5,151 nucleotides of DNA from an uncultured Lacinutrix sp. (lineage in GTDB: Bacteria; Bacteroidota; Bacteroidia; Flavobacteriales; Flavobacteriaceae), in NCBI GenBank assembly GCA_937916035.1, contig CALGIH010000042.1:1-5151 (forward strand), written 5' to 3'. Under the pieces are notes generated by a model. It made no database searches, had not been told where the DNA came from, and saw only the letters and a program-made list of their open reading frames with translations. A program made the translations under genes and the position numbers. Of this stretch, positions 1 through 4,250 are shown in pieces. Each line of letters opens with the position of its first letter. Position 1 is the first letter of the stretch.

Positions 1-236
1 TTTATGGCTGCACTTAAACCTCTGTTGGCTTCAAACGAAATATAATTAAAGTTGATGTTTCTGCTGCAAATAGCTTCAATGATGGTTTGACTGTCGTCTT
101 TGGAGCCATCATTTACAAAAAGAATGCAGGTGTTTTTAGTGGCTATTTTTGTGTAAGCCAGCAGTTCTTTTTCAACACGTTCAAGATTATCTTCTTCATT
201 ATAAACAGGAACAATAATGGTAAATTGAAAACTCAT
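1..236 (-). CDS. Family 2 glycosyltransferase, N-terminal part (runs off left edge)
   Basis: The reading frame starts at the ATG whose complement is at 234-236 and stays open to base 1, giving 78 codons plus two bases. The visible protein begins MSFQFTIIVPVYNEEDN, the classic first beta strand and nucleotide-binding start of GT-A fold family 2 glycosyltransferases. It continues to FVNDGSKDDS (about residues 40-49), where Asp43 sits at the usual nucleotide-contacting position, and to EANRGLSAAI (69-78), the N-R-G-L/K segment that follows in this family. The IVPVYNEEDNL form resembles the polyprenyl-phosphate or dolichyl-phosphate-mannose-synthase-like branch, but the DXD motif and C-terminal membrane segments lie outside the window, so the donor and acceptor cannot be named. 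It is divergent from the nucleotide-sugar epimerase gene at 343, which fits a glycan-assembly locus. This entry was read directly from the minus strand because the frame is cut by the window edge. Confidence 0.9.
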   Translation of the reverse strand, partial: MSFQFTIIVPVYNEEDNLERVEKELLAYTKIATKNTCILFVNDGSKDDSQTIIEAICSRNINFNYISFEANRGLSAAI

Positions 237-256
237 TGAGACATTGTTATTAAGTA

Positions 257-264
257 CAAAAATA
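257..264 (-). promoter_or_regulatory. Candidate Bacteroidetes -7 element for the glycosyltransferase
   Basis: On the minus strand the bases read TATTTTTG, matching the Bacteroidetes housekeeping -7 consensus TAnnTTTG. Its last base is 21 bases upstream of the glycosyltransferase ATG, which leaves a short leader typical of this phylum. No clean TTTG -33 box is seen at the usual distance upstream, and the region is AT-rich, so a chance match is possible. Confidence 0.4.
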
Positions 265-342
265 TTCTTTTTTAATTAACATTTGCGAATACGACTTTTA
301 AATATAAATAAAGATGTTAAATTGCAGTAATAAAAATAGAAT

Positions 343-1284
343 ATGACCATTTTAGTTACAGGTGTTGCAGGTTTTATTGGATCACATACTGCTGAAAGAT
401 TGTGTGAAGCTGGGCATAAGGTTATTGGAGTCGATAATTTCAATGATTATTATAGTTTAGAGTTAAAACAATTAAACTCAAAATCATCAGAGAATAAAGG
501 TGTAAAGATTATAAAGAAAGATCTTCGTGATACTGATTTAGCTTCTGTTCTGCCTACTGACATTTCCTATATCTTTCATTTTGCAGCACAGCCAGGAATT
601 TCTTCTACCTCTTCGTTTGAAGACTATTTTACAAACAATGTAATTGCAACCAAAAACTTAGTAGATTATGCGTTACAATGCAAAAACCTTAAGCTATTTA
701 TAAATATTGGAACATCCTCCATTTATGGATTGGAAGCAACCTTTCCAGAAAGTGTCGCAGTAAAACCAGCATCTCACTATGGTGTTACTAAATTAGCTGC
801 AGAACAATTAGTATTACAAAAAAGTAGAGAACTGCATTTGAAAGCATGCTCATTACGCTTATATTCTGTGATTGGACCTCGTGAGCGTCCTGAGAAAATG
901 TACACAAAATTGATTGCTTGTGGTTTAAATGATGAAGCCTTCCCTTTATATGAAGGAAGTGATAAGCACTTACGCAGTTTTACCTATGTTGGAGATATTG
1001 TTGATGGCATTGTAAGTGTTATTGGTAATGAAACCAAAGTTGATGGTGAAGTTATTAACCTTGGCACTGAAGTTGAACATACTACGCAAGATGGTATTGA
1101 CGCAGTAGAGAAGGTGCTTGGTAAATCAATCAAGATAGATATAGTGCCAAAACGAGCTGGAGATCAATCACGTACTAAAGCAAATATTGATAAGGCTAGG
1201 CGTTTACTTAACTACAATCCGCAAACCACACTTTTAGAAAGTGTAACACATCAAGTTAATTGGTATAAGGAGAATTTTTTATAA
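343..1284 (+). CDS. NAD-dependent nucleotide-sugar epimerase/dehydratase (extended SDR)
   Basis: This is a complete 313-residue extended short-chain dehydrogenase/reductase, the normal size for nucleotide-sugar 4-epimerases. The N-terminal Rossmann motif is GVAGFIG (residues 7-13), and the acidic Asp31 in VIGVDNF is placed to bind the adenosine ribose of NAD. HFAAQPG (79-85) is the usual cofactor-side loop. Catalytic residues are Ser125/Ser126 in GTSSIYG and the Tyr146-x-x-x-Lys150 pair in YGVTK. The substrate half carries GPRERPEKM (178-186), RSFTYVGDIVDGI (211-223) and PKRAGDQSRTKANIDKA (269-285). These segments resemble UDP-glucuronate 4-epimerase and related UDP-sugar epimerases, so conversion of a UDP-hexuronate or UDP-hexose in the cytoplasm is the best guess. 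The exact substrate is not determined. The ATG at 343 is the natural start because the Rossmann strand follows at once. Its neighbour, a divergent glycosyltransferase, supports a role in surface glycan precursor supply. Its 3' end overlaps the convergent meaB by 6 bases. Confidence 0.9.
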   Translation: MTILVTGVAGFIGSHTAERLCEAGHKVIGVDNFNDYYSLELKQLNSKSSENKGVKIIKKDLRDTDLASVLPTDISYIFHFAAQPGISSTSSFEDYFTNNVIATKNLVDYALQCKNLKLFINIGTSSIYGLEATFPESVAVKPASHYGVTKLAAEQLVLQKSRELHLKACSLRLYSVIGPRERPEKMYTKLIACGLNDEAFPLYEGSDKHLRSFTYVGDIVDGIVSVIGNETKVDGEVINLGTEVEHTTQDGIDAVEKVLGKSIKIDIVPKRAGDQSRTKANIDKARRLLNYNPQTTLLESVTHQVNWYKENFL

Positions 1285-2349
1285 ACCCAACAAATAATCT
1301 GCCGCAGCAAAAGGCGTTGTTTCGTTGCGTTCAATAAGTTGTAATTGATATTGAAGCGCTTCCTTAATTTTTTTATTGGTAAAGAAATCTGATTTTAAGC
1401 GATCTTCAATAGTCTGCATGAGCCAAAATTTATTCTGCTCCTTACGTTTATGCTCAAAGTATGCATTGGCTTTTGTGAGCTTTTGGTAGCTCTCAATGAG
1501 CTCCCAGATTTCGGCAATACCTTCATTATGTAAAGCACTACAAATACTTACTTTAGGTTGCCAACTTGATGATTTTTCTGGATATAAATGCAAAGCGCTA
1601 CCGAATTCTACTTTTGCCAATTTGGCTTTTTTAATATTGTCACCATCCGCTTTGTTAATAGCAATGGCATCAGCCATTTCCATAATACCACGTTTAATGC
1701 CTTGTAGTCCATCACCTGCTCCAGCAAGTTTTAATAGCAAGAAAAAATCTACCATACTATGTACAGCAGTTTCACTTTGTCCAACTCCAACCGTTTCAAT
1801 AATAATGGTATCAAAACCTGCAGCTTCACATAACATAATAGTTTCTCTAGTTTTTCTTGCAACACCTCCTAATGAGTTTCCAGAGGCAGAAGGTCTTATA
1901 TAGGCTCTATCATTTTTTACTAAATCTTCCATACGCGTTTTATCACCAAGAATGCTTCCCTTAGTTATAGAACTACTTGGATCTACTGCTAAAACCGCAA
2001 CCTTTTTTCCTAAAGAAGTGAGATGTGTTCCAAAGGTTTCTATAAAAGTGCTTTTGCCTACTCCGGGAACTCCTGTTATTCCTATTCTTATGGAATTATT
2101 GGCATGAGGCAAGCATGCTTTAATAATAGTATTGGCTTTTTCTAAATGACTGGGGTTTTTGCTTTCTACCAAAGTAATAGCTCTACTTAAAGCAGTAATA
2201 TCACCTTGTAAAATATGAGCAACTAAATCGTCTGAAGAAGGTTGTGTCTTTCGTTTTTGTTTGATGAATTCTATAGAAGATGTGTTAGTGATTTCGTTTT
2301 GCGAAACACCTTCTTGTTCATTTAAAGCAGATTTATTTTGTTTGCCCAC
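1279..2349 (-). CDS. meaB: Methylmalonyl-CoA mutase-associated GTPase MeaB (ArgK family)
   Basis: This 356-residue P-loop GTPase of the SIMIBI class (G3E group) acts as a chaperone for methylmalonyl-CoA mutase: it gates adenosylcobalamin loading and protects the mutase from inactivation. Family motifs in order are ALSRAITLVES (53-63), the Walker A loop GVPGVGKST (93-101), VDPSS (122-126), DKTRM (136-140), SASGNSLGGVARKTRE (154-169), the switch-like ETVGVGQSE (185-193), GIKRGIMEMADAIAINKAD (217-235) with the guanine-specific NKAD at 232-235, and a G5-like CSALHNEG (270-277). A dimerisation-type helical C-terminus ends in DYLLGL. The first 40 or so residues are polar and look disordered. The start is GTG at 2347-2349: an in-frame stop lies five codons upstream (2362-2364), and no other plausible start comes before the core. 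The gene follows the DUF2911 gene after 7 bases, so the two are probably co-transcribed. The mutase itself is not in the window. Confidence 0.95.
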   Translation of the reverse strand: MGKQNKSALNEQEGVSQNEITNTSSIEFIKQKRKTQPSSDDLVAHILQGDITALSRAITLVESKNPSHLEKANTIIKACLPHANNSIRIGITGVPGVGKSTFIETFGTHLTSLGKKVAVLAVDPSSSITKGSILGDKTRMEDLVKNDRAYIRPSASGNSLGGVARKTRETIMLCEAAGFDTIIIETVGVGQSETAVHSMVDFFLLLKLAGAGDGLQGIKRGIMEMADAIAINKADGDNIKKAKLAKVEFGSALHLYPEKSSSWQPKVSICSALHNEGIAEIWELIESYQKLTKANAYFEHKRKEQNKFWLMQTIEDRLKSDFFTNKKIKEALQYQLQLIERNETTPFAAADYLLGL

Positions 2350-2356
2350 GAAAGCA

Positions 2357-2911
2357 TTATTTTAAAGGAACAACAATTTTCGATGTCTCCCAAGCCATGG
2401 TTAAAGATAAGTTATCTGTTGAATTATCAAAAGCAATTGTAAATTGTTCTACAGGATTTTCTAGTTTTTGCACAGGAACTGTAATGCTCAATACATCATA
2501 ATCAGGCTCTCGCATTGCTTCCATGGCATCATTAACTCCCCAAGGATATTGTTTTCCATTAAAAATTATTTCCCAAGTATTCTCTCCTGGAATGGTCCAA
2601 AGTGTATATTTTCCAGCAACTAGATAATCATTCCCAATTTTAAGAGATTGGTTGGTTTCAAAAGTAGTGGCTTCATTGGCTCCAGTTCGCCAAACTTGAT
2701 TAAAGGCAACAATTCCACCAAAAACAGTACGATTTCGCTTGGAAGGTCTGTTATAAAACACTTCCAATTCTAAATCGTTTAGTCTGAATTCAACAGTATC
2801 TTTTGGACTTAAGGGTTTTTTAAAAATACCATCATTCAAATAAGAGTAAATAAAAATTCCGACAGCCAAAATGGCTAGAAGAATAACCAATCGTTTTAAA
2901 AATAAATTCAT
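2357..2911 (-). CDS. Membrane-anchored DUF2911 protein
   Basis: This 184-residue protein has one N-terminal hydrophobic helix (about residues 7-25, RLVILLAILAVGIFIYSYL) preceded by lysine and arginine. It is most likely an uncleaved signal anchor that leaves the rest in the periplasm. The remaining sequence matches the DUF2911 pattern common in Bacteroidetes: LSPKDTV (34-40), YNRPSKRNRTVFGG (53-66), the hallmark QVWRTGANEAT (72-82), YTLWTIPGENTWEIIFN (102-118), and a C-terminal AW (173-174) within a beta strand. The biochemical role of DUF2911 is unknown; the strand-rich pattern suggests a small beta-sandwich domain. The ATG at 2911 fits the position of the membrane helix. It lies upstream of meaB in a probable operon and is divergent from the ECF sigma gene, with 209 bases between the two starts. 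No function should be assumed from the meaB neighbourhood alone. Confidence 0.88.
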   Translation of the reverse strand: MNLFLKRLVILLAILAVGIFIYSYLNDGIFKKPLSPKDTVEFRLNDLELEVFYNRPSKRNRTVFGGIVAFNQVWRTGANEATTFETNQSLKIGNDYLVAGKYTLWTIPGENTWEIIFNGKQYPWGVNDAMEAMREPDYDVLSITVPVQKLENPVEQFTIAFDNSTDNLSLTMAWETSKIVVPLK

Positions 2912-2933
2912 AGTAGCAATTAATTCGTAAGTA

Positions 2934-2941
2934 CAAATATA
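2934..2941 (-). promoter_or_regulatory. Candidate Bacteroidetes -7 element for DUF2911-meaB
   Basis: The minus strand reads TATATTTG, a full match to TAnnTTTG, with its last base 23 bases upstream of the DUF2911 ATG. This is almost the same spacing as the matching element in front of the glycosyltransferase, which supports both. A clear TTTG -33 box is missing (the nearest is a TTTC about 25 bases upstream). Confidence 0.45.
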
Positions 2942-3023
2942 AATATTAGTCAGTGCTTTTTTTTAAAGAAACGTTAATTTGTTAAAATTTGTTACTTCAA
3001 TGTAGAAAAAATATTTACCTTTT

Positions 3024-3051
3024 TGCAACAATCAAATTTTAGTGTCGTCTT
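3024..3051 (+). promoter_or_regulatory. Candidate ECF-type promoter of the sigma factor operon
   Basis: A TTGCAAC box (3023-3029) with the AAC signature of ECF -35 elements is followed, after 16 bases, by CGTCTT (3046-3051), whose CGTC is the usual ECF -10 core. The spacing is what ECF sigma factors need. Transcription would start at about 3056-3060, leaving a leader of roughly 60 bases before the GTG start. This suggests that the sigma factor drives its own operon. A degenerate housekeeping-like TACCTTTTTG (3016-3025) overlaps the -35 box and could give basal expression. The call is motif-based inference. Confidence 0.5.
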
Positions 3052-3060
3052 TAGGGTGTA

Positions 3061-3105
3061 ATGAGCTTGTTAAAATGCATTTTAGCACCCTTTACAAGGA
3101 CCTAA
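3061..3105 (+). other. Possible 14-codon leader ORF in front of the sigma gene
   Basis: An ATG at 3061 opens a frame of 14 codons (MSLLKCILAPFTRT) ending in TAA at 3103-3105, which is 15 bases before the sigma factor GTG and in the same frame. It lies just downstream of the candidate ECF promoter and spans the 14-bp palindrome. It may be a translated leader or simply chance; nothing in the peptide is recognisable. Confidence 0.2.
3071..3084. repeat. Perfect 14-bp palindrome in the sigma operon leader
   Basis: TAAAATGCATTTTA reads the same on both strands. It is enclosed by a second dyad, AGGGTG at 3053-3058 against CACCCT at 3086-3091. It lies between the candidate ECF promoter and the GTG start, so it could be an operator or an RNA hairpin that limits sigma factor translation. 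A palindrome with no loop fits a protein-binding site better than a terminator, and no U-run follows. Confidence 0.45.
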
Positions 3106-3120
3106 CCAAAACAAAAATAA

Positions 3121-3678
3121 GTGAATACGTTGACAATTGATATTGTTGAAAAGTGTAAACAAAACGACCGAAAGGCGCAATTAAAACTGTACAATCAATA
3201 TTGTGATGGTATGTTTACAGTGGCGATGCGTTTTGTAAAAGACACTATGGAAGCTGAAGATATTGTACAAGAAGCTTTTATTAAAGCCTTTGCAAAATTG
3301 CACCAATATAAAGCGGAAGTCACTTTTGGAGCTTGGTTAAAACGAATCGTTATCAATAAAAGTATTGATTTACTAAAATCTAAAAAACAACAGATGTTGG
3401 AATTAGATGAGGTGCACCTTAAAGTAATCGATACTGATTATGAAAACGAATGGTTAGTAGATGATGCAATTACTTTAGACGAAGTAAAAGAAGCAATCCG
3501 AAAATTACCAGACAAGTATCAGTATGTAGTTATGTTGTTTTTAATAGAAGGTTATGACCATCAAGAAATAGCTGAGATATTAACTATTACAGAAGTTGCA
3601 TCGCGAACACAATTATCAAGAGGTAAAGCAAAATTAAGAGAACTATTAACAGCAGAGCAAAATGGCACAAGATATTAG
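3121..3678 (+). CDS. ECF-type RNA polymerase sigma factor (sigma-70 family)
   Basis: This 185-residue protein has the two-domain layout of ECF sigma factors. Region 2 covers about residues 24-90: YNQYCDGMFTVAMRFV, then AEDIVQEAFIKAF (45-57) for core binding, then FGAWLKRIVINKSIDLLK (69-86) for -10 recognition. An acidic linker follows (about 93-118). Region 4 covers about 119-176: IRKLPDKYQYVVMLFLIEGYDHQEIAEIL, then the recognition helix ITEVASRTQLSRGKAKLRELL, which binds the -35 element. The start is GTG at 3121, directly after an in-frame TAA (3118-3120). A TTG at codon 4 is the only nearby alternative, and the first internal ATG (codon 31) would remove part of region 2. The gene overlaps the next one by 17 bases, implying coupled translation. 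The upstream ECF-like promoter suggests autoregulation. The family is common in Bacteroidetes; the signal sensed here is not known. Confidence 0.93.
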   Translation: MNTLTIDIVEKCKQNDRKAQLKLYNQYCDGMFTVAMRFVKDTMEAEDIVQEAFIKAFAKLHQYKAEVTFGAWLKRIVINKSIDLLKSKKQQMLELDEVHLKVIDTDYENEWLVDDAITLDEVKEAIRKLPDKYQYVVMLFLIEGYDHQEIAEILTITEVASRTQLSRGKAKLRELLTAEQNGTRY

Positions 3679-4231
3679 AAAACTATTTAAAGAAGAACCT
3701 AAGGTAAGCAGCCATAAGATGCCTAAAGGTCATGAAGCACGATTTCTAGAAAAGCTGGATAAAGAGATGCCTATTCAACCAGGCAGACCCTTATTTTCAT
3801 TCTTAAATATTGCAGCAAGTGTTGTTATTTTAATCGGATTGAGTTTTGGAGCTTATAATTATTTTGATAAACCTTTAGAGAATAATACGACACTAGAAAA
3901 AATAGTTGAGAAATCTCCTTTAGGTGATATTTCACCACAGTTGAAAAAAGTAGAAGACTATTATTTAGCAAATATTAATCTAGAGCTTTCAGAGATGAAA
4001 GTGACTCCAGATAGCAAAGAAATGTTTGATGGCTATCTAGAGCAATTGGAGGAGCTTAATAATGAATATGCTGTACTTGCTGATGAGTTATCAGCTTCTG
4101 GTCCAACGGAGCAAACAGTAAATGCTTTAATTGATAATTTAAAATTGCGGTTGAATTTATTGTATCGACTTAAAGAGAAATTAAACGAATTAAATAATGA
4201 ACCTAATGAGCTTGAGGGAACTCAAGTATAA
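3662..4231 (+). CDS. One-pass membrane protein, probable anti-sigma or sigma-linked protein
   Basis: This 189-residue protein is encoded in another frame and starts inside the last 17 bases of the sigma gene. Its N-terminal 45 residues are charged and probably cytoplasmic, with a MPKGHEARFLEKL segment (20-32) of a kind seen next to ECF sigma genes in flavobacteria. One transmembrane helix follows (about 47-66, FLNIAASVVILIGLSFGAYN). The outer part (about 69-189) is almost all helical and acidic: VEDYYLANINLELSEM (97-112), YLEQLEELNNEYAVLADEL (125-143), and a highly amphipathic TVNALIDNLKLRLNLLYRLKEKLNEL (152-177). The topology and overlap fit an anti-sigma factor that holds the sigma factor at the membrane. 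However, the protein contains no cysteine, so it cannot be a classical zinc-binding anti-sigma protein with the HxxxCxxC motif, and direct sigma binding is unproven. It ends 19 bases before the secreted repeat protein. Confidence 0.75.
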   Translation: MAQDIRKLFKEEPKVSSHKMPKGHEARFLEKLDKEMPIQPGRPLFSFLNIAASVVILIGLSFGAYNYFDKPLENNTTLEKIVEKSPLGDISPQLKKVEDYYLANINLELSEMKVTPDSKEMFDGYLEQLEELNNEYAVLADELSASGPTEQTVNALIDNLKLRLNLLYRLKEKLNELNNEPNELEGTQV

Positions 4232-4250
4232 TTAATCAAAAATCAAAAAA

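Noticed and set aside
285..342. Promoter for the epimerase gene (TTTG at 282-285, TAAATTG at 318-324)
   Set aside because: The two boxes are too far apart for a Bacteroidetes promoter and the second lacks a T. Nothing better than generic AT-rich sequence is seen in front of the gene.
1496..1903. Open frame of 135 codons on the plus strand
   Set aside because: It lies wholly inside meaB on the opposite strand. The meaB frame carries all GTPase motifs, whereas this frame is Ser/Pro/Ile-rich with no recognisable domain.
4232..4250. Terminator between the membrane-protein gene and the secreted-protein gene
   Set aside because: The 19-base gap is A-rich with no inverted repeat, so read-through within one operon is more likely.
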